A stretch of 36,429 nucleotides of DNA from Cyclostephanos tholiformis (lineage: Eukaryota; Bacillariophyta; Thalassiosirophyceae; Thalassiosirales; Thalassiosiraceae), in the NCBI GenBank assembly GCA_036939975.1, contig JALLPB010000020.1, forward strand, positions 1-36,429. The letters are read 5' to 3'. Every line of letters begins with the position of its first letter. Position 1 is the stretch's first letter. The notes beneath the pieces are model-generated. The model saw only the letters and a program-made list of their open reading frames with translations, searched no databases and was not told the origin of the DNA. Below, in pieces: positions 10,430-20,979 of the stretch. Made by a program: the position numbers and the translations under genes.

Positions 10430-11350
10430 ATGAATGCCTCCATTGACATGCCCACAAAGTCTCCATATGGGGGTAGGAATGTATCGGCAAAGAAAGCCTT
10501 GAAGGCCAATCCTCCAAAGTTAGAAAAAGCAGCTAAAGCAGTGCCAATGAAGTCTCTGTGTTCCTCTGAACCTTCAGAGGGAGTTGTGATGACAAAGAGC
10601 AGTCCACAAAAAGGTAGAAAATCTCCGACGAAGTCTCCATGTGCATCCGTACCCTTTGAGTTCATTACATGGGAGTGTGGTTTTTGCAAGTGTACAAACC
10701 AGAAATTAATGCGCCATGACTGTGCTTACTACCTGATGCTATATCCTAAACACTTTGGCATTGGGGGTGGCCCAATCATTCCTGGAATGGGAAGGAAGTG
10801 GATCAATCATGCAGCATTTGAGATGGATGATCACTTTCATGAATTGAAGAAAGAAGCCTTAGTCAAATCCCCTTCCCCATCCATATGACAACAGGGAAAG
10901 CCTGAAACACCATCAACTGACATGACAAAGCCTGCGTCTTTTGCCGTAAGGAGAGAGGAGAGTAAGTCACATGATAGAACACACCATCAAATTGAGTCCA
11001 ATATACTTTGTCTTTGCCTCCGACATTGGATCCTTAAGATCAAGCAAATGTCGGCTGAGGTTGTTTGCAGATATTGCAAATATTATGAAGAGAAGAATCA
11101 TAAGCCACTGCCAATTGATGTTGTTGCGAAAATTGAGAAATGTTTCTATAACTGTATTGTCCGGTGTGCTGAATTGTTGTTGACTGTTGATGAAGAGGTG
11201 GAGTGGAATCCCGATTTGGATTTGAGTGATGAGCTGGAGTTGTCTGACTCTGGTGACAATAGTGAGTCACACAGCTCTGATGATGTAGTATTTGACAGCA
11301 GGGATGAAGGCGATGATGACAACGATTATGAAGATGATGAGGAGAATTAA
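10430..11350 (+). pseudogene. MULE-internal ORF with one TGA; zinc-binding and acidic regions
   Basis: Two ORFs lie in the same frame (ATG at 10430 to TGA at 10886-10888; ATG at 10922 to TAA at 11348-11350) with only the TGA between them. Together they make about 300 codons. The N-terminal half is Lys-, Pro- and Ser-rich with loose repeats of KSP/KSL, then WECGFCKCTN and HDC, resembling the start of a RanBP2-type zinc finger that is not completed. The second half contains VCRYCKYY and ends in a strongly acidic tail rich in D, E and S. It converges on the transposase remnant inside the same TIRs. It could be an accessory gene of the element or captured host sequence. Function unknown. Confidence 0.45.
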
Positions 11351-11416
11351 TATTCCCATGGGAACACTTTAGGGTAATTTTTATTTGTGTTTGGTAAACA
11401 TACACACTTATTCTAA

Positions 11417-14065
11417 TTATGCTTTTCCTACTTCACCTACAATAGTCCGTTTGGGCTTGAGATCTTCCAAATCTACTTCGCCATCATCCTCAAGAATTGC
11501 TCCCAACTCTGCATCATGCTCATCTGACCTAGTGTATCTTCCGCGCCACTTCCTTTTCTTTCCAGCATTCTGAATGTGATCCGTGATCCCAAGCTGACGT
11601 TGCTCCTTCTTGGGATGACCCTTCTTCTGACCTATAACCCACACTGGGCAATATAGAAGGTTGTCTACTGGGCATGAACTTGTCTTGATAGTAGCAAAAA
11701 AAATGTCGGATGCACACGTCACATTCTCTGGAAATTGTGCTCGCCACTGTGCCTTTGAAAACCAATATGGCATAATACTCACATGACTCAATGTTGGTAT
11801 TGCTCCAACTTTGACAACAGCAACCACATGATCATATGGAAGGCCTTTCTTCCTTAGAAACCCACAGGTGCAGGTACCAACACGTGATCCAAGCATACCA
11901 CCATCTTTAGGAATGGACACAGAATATTCCCTGTTGGGGGAAGCATGTTTACACACCTTCACAAAATTGTGAGAGATTGATTCACTCATGCTGAGTTGAA
12001 AGATTGTAGTGTCACACTTATCAAAATGACGGCCAATTTCAACATTCTATGTGCTGTCAGTGGCTTCTCCTCATGGAAGACATCCCTCTTCCATGCATCA
12101 GACTTGGACCATTGGAAACAATTGCATTCCTTCTTCACCAGCACGATTACTGCATTAACAATATCAACTGCTATCCTTCTCCAAATGGGTTCATTTGCAT
12201 GATTCATTGACTCGGCACCACTAGAAGCTGACTTGCCATACATGCAAACTTCATCCGACTCACATAGAGCAGCAGGGTATTGCTGCTCATCTGCTATCCC
12301 CCTCAGATAATCCAAATGTGACTCGCTCATCTGTGATTTGTACTTGAAATGGAGGAATTGAATGGATGACATACTATTACATTTCATTAGGATGTTGTAC
12401 ATCCAGAGAGGAGTAAGTGGCATTTGACCCAATCCACCACCACACCTCTTGAGGATATTTTACATGCAATGAAAGGAACAATGAAACAGATTTGCATCTG
12501 GAACATAATCGTGGATGGATCCAATACTTCACTTGTCTTGATTGGTGATTATCATCTTCATTTGCATGATGATTGGATGCATCTTCATTAAGAACACCCA
12601 GAAGATACTCCAGTTTTTCTTGTCTTCATTTCCAAACAATATGGCAAAGCCCAAACCCACCATCTTCCCATTCGCTGATCTGGCATATGCCAAGAACAAT
12701 GTGTACTTGCCAAATGACATGTCCATAGCATCTGCTTGAATTACATCCTCCAAAAAAGGAGCTTGGATCTTAGAGGTGGATGTAGCAAAAAGAATACCTA
12801 TCAAAAACTTCATCTTGGGACCATCTTCAAGACCAAGTGCATTGTTGAGGTGGACATCTGTCCTCGCTTGTCCTCTCTTTAGAGTTGGCTCTTTCTTGTT
12901 CTCCCAACGAGTGAGTTCTTCTTTAATAACAATCTCTTGGACCTGATGAATCACATCATGGTGAGTAAAAAGCAACTCACAGAAGTGCCCCTTGGCAACT
13001 AGAGCATCACACACTGCATATACATATTCGATGTTCTCCTCTGCTTTCCCAACAAGCTGATATTTTTCATGATTGCATGCATCCTGCAAAATATTGTTTG
13101 CGATGGAGTACGGATTCACATAATCATGAATTACTTCCATCATCACACGATACAAGGCACTGGGGCAATCTTCGATGGTTGCACAGAGGAGATAACTAAT
13201 CCATTTGCCTTGGAATGGAAGCTGTAACTTGTTTTCATCAACATAATGAGCATTTGGAGGGATGCTAAGATTGTCATCTCATTCACAGCAACAGACAACA
13301 CAAACCAACCATCCAGATTCCATTTGAAAATTTGCTGCAACATAAAAAGTATGCCTAGCAACAATGTAAGCAAGATGATTGCTCTTAATAATCGACACTT
13401 TTATATGTTGGAGGTTTGCCTCCTCAGCAATACATATCAGCAGTGTCTCCTTATGCTTAAATAGCTGACCAACAAGCAATGGATATGATTCAACTACCAT
13501 CATCGTCAGCTGTATCAATGGAGTCTGCACCTGTGTAGGCCACCATTTGTGAATGTTGTGGTGAAGAGGAATTATCTGCCTCCTGCATTGCCTTTGCTAA
13601 CATCTGTTGATTTTTGTTGGGATATTTCTTTCTACTTTTCTTGAACTTTTCCAATGCTGCATTCTCCTCTTTCTCCGACATCTTCAATGTGTCAGGTCTC
13701 TGCGGCCCACCAAGAATATGATTCCGACTGCCCTTTTCTTCTCAATATATTCTTCTTCATCATCAACTTCATCCAGTGCTTTGTCATCATCATTGGAGTA
13801 AATAAGTCTAGAAGCTACAGTAGATTTTGCAATCACAGTCCTAATTTTTTCCCCTACTGATATAAATGTGTAACCACCACGTTTGGCACTTCTGATGCTG
13901 TGTCATTGTCCTTTTTCTGCAATCAACATGTGGCATACAACTCTCAAGATGCTGACTCCCCCAGTGAAAAATGAGCTGCCTTCTTCCTTCCCTTCTTTCT
14001 TTTTCCACTACCATCTTGACCAGATTGCAAAGATGCCAACAAATGGGCAGCAACATTATCATCAC
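11417..14065 (-). pseudogene. MULE transposase remnant with SWIM zinc finger
   Basis: The minus strand encodes, in broken frames, a Mutator-type transposase. From N to C these are an N-terminal segment with ESYPLLVGQL and ESGWLVCVV (13.5-13.3 kb); the MULE domain with a VIQADAMDMSFGKYTLF first-Asp region and GLGFAILFGNEDKKNWSIFW (about 12.75-12.58 kb); IITNQDK, where the second Asp would be expected but Asn is found, then a stop; an FHCSFHCM-type C/H motif; and a C-terminal SWIM motif CTCGFLRKKGLPYDH (about 11.85 kb), in which Tyr replaces the third Cys of CxC...CxH. Stops and frameshifts at about 12525, 11986 and above 13150 show it is inactive. Confidence 0.7.
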
Positions 14066-14618
14066 TCTGATAATGGGTTCTTCTTGGCAGGAGTATCATC
14101 TCCATCCAAGTCATCATTGGTACATCAAAGTTTAGGCATGGTGTGTTGAATCTTCAGTGGGCCTGTCAGTGAATTTGTGTGACTGGCCCGTGGAATTCTA
14201 TGGATAATGACGACTAGTCATAATTGCCAAATCTCATGCACGATTGGAAAAAAGCAATGTGAGACAAAGCAAATTACATTTTGTAACATGTGAGACAATC
14301 TGAAAAAAATGAAAACATGAGACGCAAAAAATTAAAAAACTTTAGTGAGGTTGGCTAAATGTGTGGCAATATTACGTGAGACAGAGAAAATTAAAAAACC
14401 AGCAAGACAATACAGATTACAAAATGAGAAAGGTGACACTGAAGAAATCATTTTACGAGAAAGTTGGAGCAACCAAATTGATACATCAGAAACGGGATGC
14501 AGAACACAATAGTGAAAGCTACTTAGTGCCTGGGAATTCGGCGACCCCTATGTGATGCCTATGGCACTTTTCATTTTTAGTTTCAGATGGGTGTGTTCAG
14601 ATGAGTGTGACTACACTA

Positions 14619-15091
14619 TTTTGCTGGGGCTTAAGGAATGCTGGGGCATAAGTTCACAATGGTAGAACCATTAAAAAATCTTAGACAATTAGCACCTCTA
14701 TGTACAATTGCATCCATCCCTTCTGACTCAGCCTTGTAATTACTGAACTCCTACACATCAGTGCCCGTGCCTTAATGTTGCAGGAATGAGGTTGTTAAAA
14801 GCTTTCCAGCAATGTCCACTTTGCCATGCATTCCTTAAATTTTTGACATGTTGTGCCTATGCACTTTTTGATGTGTCCATGTGCCACAATGCCACACAAA
14901 AACCACACACAATTAACCTCACAACTAACAAAAATCAAACTAAAAAGGAAGTCGAGAGGTTTTCTCCATTTTAGATGTTTGATTCCCCTATGTAACGCCA
15001 GTATATTTCAAGGTTTCCCGTGCAAAAAAAACTATTTTTATGGATTTAGATTTTTGGCCTGAACATTGGTGTTCCTTAAGCCCCGGCAAAA
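14619..15091. mobile_element. 473-bp MITE with 20-bp terminal inverted repeats
   Basis: The left end TTTTGCTGGGGCTTAAGGAA (14619-14638) and the reverse complement of the right end (15072-15091, reading TTTTGCCGGGGCTTAAGGAA) differ at one position of 20. A second GCTGGGGC lies just inside the left end (14641-14648 region). The interior has no recognised gene. The flanks show no clear target site duplication, so the superfamily is undetermined. Confidence 0.55.
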
Positions 15092-15431
15092 ACGGTAGGA
15101 ACTTGGCAGGAAGTAGGCTAGCTGAAAATTTCTCAATAGTTACTGTACTTGTAGTAATAGATACATCTTAAGCAAAATAACTGTGCTCCTATCTACAAGA
15201 TGATATAAGTGATACTCAAGACTCCTATCGCACCCACCACATTTGGTTTGATGAATTTTCTGCACATTGTCATGGTGTTGTTGTGGTTGTGTGCATCTTT
15301 GTTGGTTGTGAGTTATAATACTAAAACACACGTCAACGTAGGAACAATTGAGATGAGAGAGAGAGAGAGACCGCGTGCTTTTTTCCTGCTGAGAACAGAT
15401 TTACCTTCCTTTTACGTCATAGATATCAAAA

Positions 15432-15765
15432 GGTGAAACTTGAATGGAGCTTGTATGAAGCTTGCACGGAGCTTGTAGGGCCATGTTTTCTTGGACAAAC
15501 ATATGTAGAATCATATGAAAACCCCCTACAAGCTCAGTACAAGTTTCATACAAGTAGTTTCGTACAAGTTAGAAAAAAAAACTTGTATCCGAGTTGTAGG
15601 AAAATCAAACTTGCACCCGAGTTGTAGAGCCCTACCTAGGAACTAGTAGGTTTTATATTAGGTATATCCAAGTTGTAGGGAAATCAAACTTGTACGCGAG
15701 TTGTGTGATGTCGTACAACTATTACACAAGTTTCTAACTAGCATACAAGTTTCAAGCTCGCGTCA
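15432..15765. repeat. Foldback array of ACTTGTA / TACAAGT motifs
   Basis: About a dozen copies of ACTTGTA, GCTTGTA, GAGTTGTAG and their inverse TACAAGT or CTACAAGC lie within 330 bp in both orientations. A longer phrase, AAATCAAACTTG followed by C-CGAGTTGTAG, occurs twice (15601-15628 and 15680-15706). The edges read GAAACTTG at about 15435 and CAAGTTTC at about 15745-15753, so the whole can fold on itself. It resembles a foldback MITE with repeated transposase-binding motifs. No coding content. Confidence 0.5.
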
Positions 15766-16033
15766 TTGTGTTAAATCATGCACGCCAGCCGGCCCAAAAG
15801 CAGCAGGCCAGAGAATCTGCGACAAAAAATGACCTACGATACCTAACTAAAAATCCTTCTTTCTTTCTCTTCCCTCTAGTCATCGCTGTGTTTTATTAAG
15901 TAAAACTATTATTAGCATGTTTTACAGTGGTTCCCTCAACCTCAATACGAATAAAAACTATTTTTTTAGAGTACTTGGCTTTACGACCGGAGCACCTACA
16001 ATACCTGTGTGATGAACATCGCATCGATTGTCT

Positions 16034-16043
16034 TTTTCGCGCC
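16034..16043 (+). promoter_or_regulatory. E2F-like site upstream of the armadillo gene
   Basis: TTTCGCGCCA in the context TTTTTCGCGCC lies about 225 bp before the ATG at 16268. It fits the E2F/DP consensus TTTSSCGC. A GC-rich block with repeated GGGCGGGC follows at 16140-16195. Single matches to so short a motif can be chance. Confidence 0.25.
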
Positions 16044-16267
16044 ATTTTTCCGTTGTAAGTGTGCGTCGAGTTTGGGAAAATTGAAAATTCAACGTCTTTC
16101 TCGTTCCAGATTCCGAACGCGCCATCCAAAATTGGACCTGAAGAAGTGGGCGGGGAAAAAGGGGTGAGGCGGGCGATCGGGCGGGCGGGCAATGAAATAA
16201 AACTATTGAAGTAATAATTAGTACGCACAGCCACCACCACAACGAAGGGGGAAAACGACAGCAAACT

Positions 16268-18496
16268 ATGATGCTCTCCATCCTCGGTCGGATGAATCCC
16301 TCGATATGCCTCGGGGGGGCTGGACCAGGAGGAGGGTCGTCGTCGTCGTCTGCGGCGACGGCGGCGAAGGTCCTCGACGACGGCCGAGGATCGTCGTCGT
16401 CGATATCGGCGTCCATCCTCGACTGCTCCCTCCTCGGCCCACGCGATTTTTACCTCCGATACCGCCCCGTCGACGACGACGATGACGAAAATGACGACGA
16501 CTATGACGTTCGCGATCGCCCAAGCGACGGTGGTGACGGTGGTAAAAAGACGTCATCGTCATGGATGGAGGACGCGCGGGCGGATGAGGATGCGACACGC
16601 TCGTCGTCGTCGTCGGCCTTGCGCGTCCTCGGATCCACGGTGCCCGACCTCCTGATGCGCATATCGACGGCGTATCCGCCGCCGCTCCCGTGGTGTCATC
16701 GTCGTCCCGACGACGACTACTACGACGATGACGACCACTGCGCTAGGCGGACGACGAATATCGCGACGACGTCGGCGTGGTCGGGCATCGTGGGACGGTG
16801 CATCGAATCGCCGAACGCCATCCCGTCATCCTCCCCCTCCCCGACCATGACGCTCCTCCCGGTCGTCGCCGGATGCGACGGCGGATGCAGCGCGTCGGGG
16901 GCGGCGAGGCTCCTACGCCTGGCGGCGCGCGAGCGCGATGCTAGGGCGACGGACGCCCTCGCGAGGTTGCACGACCTCACGATCGAGTCCGAGACCGGCG
17001 GCGATGGCGGCGGAGGCATGCGCCGCTACAGGTCATACATGATAGGACGCCCGGACGTTTGCGGCGACGTGGTGGGGACGCTTTCGCGTGCGATATTGGG
17101 CTCGGTGGGGGGGGGATGGGATGGGGGGGAGGGTGTGGATGGGAGAGGAGGGGGGATGGATCACGACGACGAATCGCATTCGTCGTCGTCGTCGTCGTCG
17201 TCGTCGTCCAACGAGGCCGGCGGTCGTCCTCGTGATCGTCGTAGTCATAGTCGTAGTCGTAATCGTCATCATCGAAACGGCTCGACGTTCCCCTCGACCG
17301 CCGATGCGGTCGTTCCGAACGAGGATCGGAGACTGGCCTGTTGGACCCTGAGCAACCTGGCGATGCCGATCGAGAATAAGATCGCGATGCTCTCGTCGTC
17401 GATATCGACATCAACGACGACGACATCGGACAATATGCGCACGATCTGGGGGGGGGCGGAGGGAGGATCTCGACGTCGGCTGCTGCTGCGGGCGTTGACG
17501 GTTGTCATCGGGAGGAACCTACCAGAATCGTACGTCTGCTGCGTCTGCCTGTTGAACCTTACGTACGACAATCCCGTTAACGCGCGTACTGTGGCATATT
17601 ACGTCCCGACGACGCCGACGACGCATTCGCATGCGCATTCGTCGTCGTCTTCGTCGTCGAGGAGGAGGAGGAGGCGGCGACGTGCGTGCGGCGGCGGTGG
17701 CGAAGGAGGAGGAGGATTAGTCGACACGACGAGGCCGTCCCGTCCATCCTCCTCCCCCCCCCTCCCGTGCGCTGCTTCGATCGACCTCGAGGCGTCGGTG
17801 AGCGGGATGCGTTCGGATCCCGCCGTCGTCGGCGACGGCGACGAGAACGATAACGACGATGGCGACGATAACGAGGCGAGGACGTCGCCGTCTCCGTCGC
17901 CGCTAGAAATACAGACCAATCCGTCGTCGTCGCCATGCGATGACGCAGCGTCCCTCGTCCTAATGAATCCGTCGTCGCTGATAAGATCGCTCGAACGGCT
18001 GATGTTCGCGAATGCACCGTATGCCTTCGGTCAAGTTAGGTCAGTCCAGGGGGAGGCGGTACGGTGGTCGTGCGGCCTGATACGTAACCTCACCCGCGCC
18101 CACCGCCGCCAAAGCGTCGGCGTCATCGCGAATGCGGCGGGAAGGGAGGGGGGGTCATCGTCCAGCGACCGAGACGACGGTGCCGAGGCAATATGCTCCC
18201 TGATATCTCGTACGGGCATACCCGACCTCGTGGTGCGTCTCGTCGACTGCACTCCCCGCCCGATCGTCGAGTGGACGCCCAACTCGACCGAGGACGCGTG
18301 CCTCGGCGCCATGTGCAATTTGGCGCGATTCGCCGGGGGCATAGAGGCATTGAGGCATGCGGGGGCGGCGCGGTGCCTCAGGAGGCTCGAGGGACAGCCG
18401 GGGATACACGGGTACAGGGCGAGGGCTATACGATGCAGTCTCGGCGCGTTGTCGCCTTTGCGATTCGATCAACGGGCAGTGTCCTCGCCCATGTGA
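16268..18496 (+). CDS. Armadillo-repeat-like protein, Ser/Asp-rich
   Basis: An uninterrupted frame of 742 codons with two adjacent Met codons at the start. Between long disordered stretches of Ser, Asp, Arg and Gly there are helical segments typical of armadillo/importin-alpha repeats: about 222-248 (RLLRLAARERDARATDALA), about 354-377 (RRLACWTLSNLAMPIENKIA), about 410-440 (VCCVCLLNLTYDNPVNA), about 595-620 (GEAVRWSCGLIRNLTRAH) and about 675-705 (DACLGAMCNLARFAGGIEAL). The W-x-L-x-NL and C-x-L-x-NL patterns are the clearest. Such proteins bind partners as scaffolds; the partner is unknown. There is no importin-beta-binding domain at the N-terminus. Many serines are encoded by TCG repeats, which also open long antisense frames. 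It is GC-rich unlike its flanks. It converges with the HAD gene, 224 bp apart. Confidence 0.75.
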   Translation: MMLSILGRMNPSICLGGAGPGGGSSSSSAATAAKVLDDGRGSSSSISASILDCSLLGPRDFYLRYRPVDDDDDENDDDYDVRDRPSDGGDGGKKTSSSWMEDARADEDATRSSSSSALRVLGSTVPDLLMRISTAYPPPLPWCHRRPDDDYYDDDDHCARRTTNIATTSAWSGIVGRCIESPNAIPSSSPSPTMTLLPVVAGCDGGCSASGAARLLRLAARERDARATDALARLHDLTIESETGGDGGGGMRRYRSYMIGRPDVCGDVVGTLSRAILGSVGGGWDGGEGVDGRGGGMDHDDESHSSSSSSSSSSNEAGGRPRDRRSHSRSRNRHHRNGSTFPSTADAVVPNEDRRLACWTLSNLAMPIENKIAMLSSSISTSTTTTSDNMRTIWGGAEGGSRRRLLLRALTVVIGRNLPESYVCCVCLLNLTYDNPVNARTVAYYVPTTPTTHSHAHSSSSSSSRRRRRRRRACGGGGEGGGGLVDTTRPSRPSSSPPLPCAASIDLEASVSGMRSDPAVVGDGDENDNDDGDDNEARTSPSPSPLEIQTNPSSSPCDDAASLVLMNPSSLIRSLERLMFANAPYAFGQVRSVQGEAVRWSCGLIRNLTRAHRRQSVGVIANAAGREGGSSSSDRDDGAEAICSLISRTGIPDLVVRLVDCTPRPIVEWTPNSTEDACLGAMCNLARFAGGIEALRHAGAARCLRRLEGQPGIHGYRARAIRCSLGALSPLRFDQRAVSSPM

Positions 18497-18720
18497 TGTA
18501 TTATTCCTCGTACGAATGAGCCAGCGGGCGGGGCTGAAAGGGGGGGAGAGGACCTGCCATTCATTCCCAATTAAATATTAATTTGTCGCACTCGATGAAA
18601 ACAGGAAATAGTAACGATTTCTCAGTCCATGGAGGAATAATTTGGGGTCGTGAGTTGGAGTAACCATACTATGCGTCCCCGAGGATTGCACAGCATGATT
18701 TTCAATAATAAATCTATATA

Positions 18721-20653
18721 TCAAAAACCGAACAAATTCATCGCAAGTCCGGCCCCTCCCTCGTCGTTTCTTTCCCTCATGACGAAATCGGCCGCATCCT
18801 TCGCTATGGGACAGGCATTTCCAACGGCGACGCCGATGGACGCCAATCGCAGCATTTCCGCATCGTTTTCCGCATCTCCCAACGCGAGGAGTTCCTTGGT
18901 CGGATCGATACCGAGCGCCTCGCAGACCCTCTCGACGCCGTGCGCCTTGGAGCATCCCGACGGCAGTAGCTCCAACATCGTGGGCAGGGCAAGGGTCACG
19001 GTCGCGCCGTGTATCCTAGCGAGCTCCTCCAACCTCGGACGTACGATCGCCAACTTTTCCAAATCCTCGTCCATTAGCAAAAGCTTGTGCATCCCCGGCA
19101 CGTGATCTGCCAATTCCATCGATCGACCGCTCTCCCCGTCGATCAGCAGACCCACCTCGGGTTCGCCGTGATATTCGGACAAGCGCACGACGATGTCGGT
19201 ACGGTCCGTGGTGTACAATTCGTCTCCGTCGTACGCGACGACGGACAACCCGCATTCCGACGCCAGACGTTCGGCCGCACGAATCGCCGAATTAGGCAAC
19301 TTCCTCTCGAATATCACGTTCCCGTTGCCATCCACGCAGTACAGGCCCTGCACGTAAACTCCTGGAATTTTCAACAGCAACGGCCCGATGTCCGGTCCGA
19401 GGCTTATCATGGCGCCCGCACGCGACTTGCCGGTCGCGGGGAAGAAGTGACGTACCGTCCTCCCCCCATCGTCGTCCGTGTCGGGATCACTTTCGTACGC
19501 CTCGCGTATCCCCCTGAGTATCGCATCGCGGGTTATCGGATGTAGGTACCGTCCCGAGAGGAGCGTGCCGTCGACGTCTGATTATGTCATGATATATTAT
19601 TATTTTTGTACAATGTCCCACGCCGGGAAGGAAGGAGAGAAGAGAAGATGGTGGAAGAATGAATTCGATGTGTTAGTAAAGGGGAAAAAATGAAACGACG
19701 CAAGCCGCCCCCCCCCCGGCATGGTGGACGTTCATACGTTCAGAGAGGCGGGCCACGAAAAAGCGAATGTCGTCCCTACGAACGGGGGGGGGGGGGGGGG
19801 GGGCAAGGGGGTTGCGTAGAGCGCGAAATGACACGAGACCCATCTCACCCGTCGCGATGGCGCGAATATGCGATTTCCTATCCCGCAATAATACCGCACG
19901 AAGGCAATCGCGCTCGAATCGATTCGCCGTCGACGCAATATCGTCATGGTCGTCCAGTCGCCGCCCCTCGTCGTCGATATCGCCGTCATCACCACCAGCT
20001 CCCGGAGGCGGCGACGGCCGCGGCGGCGGTCCATCATCCTCCAGGGCGCGTAGGATCCAATCGTGTATGCCGCCCGATGATGCGGAGGACCGCCCGATGT
20101 CGTCGTCGATGACGACGTCATCGCTCCCGCCGCCCGCGTCGAGTTTACGAGTTGGCGACGGGACCGCGATGACCGCGTCGTGCGCGTCGTCATCGGCAGT
20201 CATCGTAGGTCCATCGTCCTCCAGGGCGCGTAGGATCCAATCGTGTATGCCATCGCATGCCATCGTCGACGGTCCGAAATCCGCATCGGAATCCTCGACG
20301 CCACCCCCGGCCTCGTCACCGTCACCTCCACCTCCACCGTCGTCATCGTAGTCGTCATCGTAGAAGTCGTCGTCGTCGTCGGAACTACCCCCCCCCCCAC
20401 CACCAGCGATATCGATGAGCCCCAACGAGGAAAATCCCGCCGTGACGTCATCGTTGATCGAACCGTGCAGCATGAGCAAATCGAACAACTCGTCCTCGGG
20501 GTACAGATCGCCCTTCCCGCGCGCCGCGGACGCGGCCGACGCCCATGTACCGCCGGTTCCTCTTCCGGGTACTGCTACTATTACTCCTCCGCCTCCTCTT
20601 CCGGGTACTCCTCGATGTCGTCGTCCGATTACCGAGGGAATATCTCTGGACGA

Positions 20654-20684
<31 letters not shown>

Positions 20685-20905
20685 ATGATATCGCGATGGC
20701 GACGGGGGGGGGGTAACGATAGGAAGGCCGACGTCATCATCATCGTCATGGGGGGGGAATTAATGGTCATCGTACGACCTCCGCCGCCGCCGCCGCCGCC
20801 GCCGCCGCCTCCTCCTGGGGAAAACGCCGGCGAGGATGCGAGGGCGATGGAGGATGATGAGAATGCCATCGACACGACGGCGGGAATGATCGGCGGAACC
20901 TTCAT
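18721..20905 (-). CDS. Cof-type HAD phosphatase, two exons, probably plastid-targeted
   Basis: Two ORFs form one gene. Exon 1 runs 20905-19849 and ends ATC GCG ACG G before a GTGAG donor. The intron is 19848-19578, ending CAG. Exon 2 is 19577-18721. Splicing gives HIRAIAT joined to DVDGTLL, the HAD motif I, with the first Asp codon split. Later motifs are FFPATGKSRAGA (motif II), SKAHGVERVCEAL (Lys) and LGDAENDAEML (motif IV). From the Met at 20905 the protein is about 637 residues; a further ATG at 20995 is in frame but lacks a signal. MKVPPIIPAVVSMAF... ASSPAFSP resembles a diatom signal peptide with an AF-type cleavage motif (ASAFAP), so plastid import is inferred. Between this and the HAD domain lies a long disordered, Gly/Asp-rich region with two copies of GIHDWILRALEDDGP. 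The family dephosphorylates small phosphometabolites; the substrate is unknown. Confidence 0.85.
20030..20255 (-). repeat. Direct repeat inside the HAD gene (GIHDWILRALEDDGP twice)
   Basis: Two nearly identical segments of about 43 bp, at about 20030-20072 and 20211-20253, each encode GIHDWILRALEDDGP on the minus strand and are separated by about 180 bp. Only one or two bases differ within the core. The rest of the region is low-complexity Gly/Asp. The near identity at DNA level suggests a recent duplication or gene conversion. The peptide looks like an amphipathic helix and may bind a partner. Confidence 0.7.
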
Positions 20906-20979
20906 GGACCCCCGCCCCCCTGACAAGTTACGTCGTATGCTCCCCTTTTTTTTTTTGGATGATAAAAATAGAAAAATGG

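Larger units (their letters stand above)
9800..14492. mobile_element. Decayed Mutator-like element (MULE) with long TIRs
   Basis: The two ends are diverged inverted repeats. TTTCTGATGT at about 9799-9808 pairs with ACATCAGAAA at about 14483-14492. CTGTCTCATATAATTGCC near 9861 pairs with GGCAATATTACGTGAGACAG near 14367. Both ends contain several copies of TGTCTCAC (plus) or GTGAGACA (inverted) near TGTAATTTG. Inside lie a MULE transposase remnant on the minus strand and a convergent plus-strand ORF pair. Long TIRs and a SWIM-type transposase fit the Mutator superfamily. Target site duplications were not identified. Confidence 0.6.

Noticed and set aside
16266..18472. Several long minus-strand frames opposite the armadillo gene (for example 16977-17426, 17577-18017)
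   Set aside because: They arise from TCG/CGA repeats that are open in many frames. They contain only Arg-, Ser- and Pro-rich sequence and no domain.
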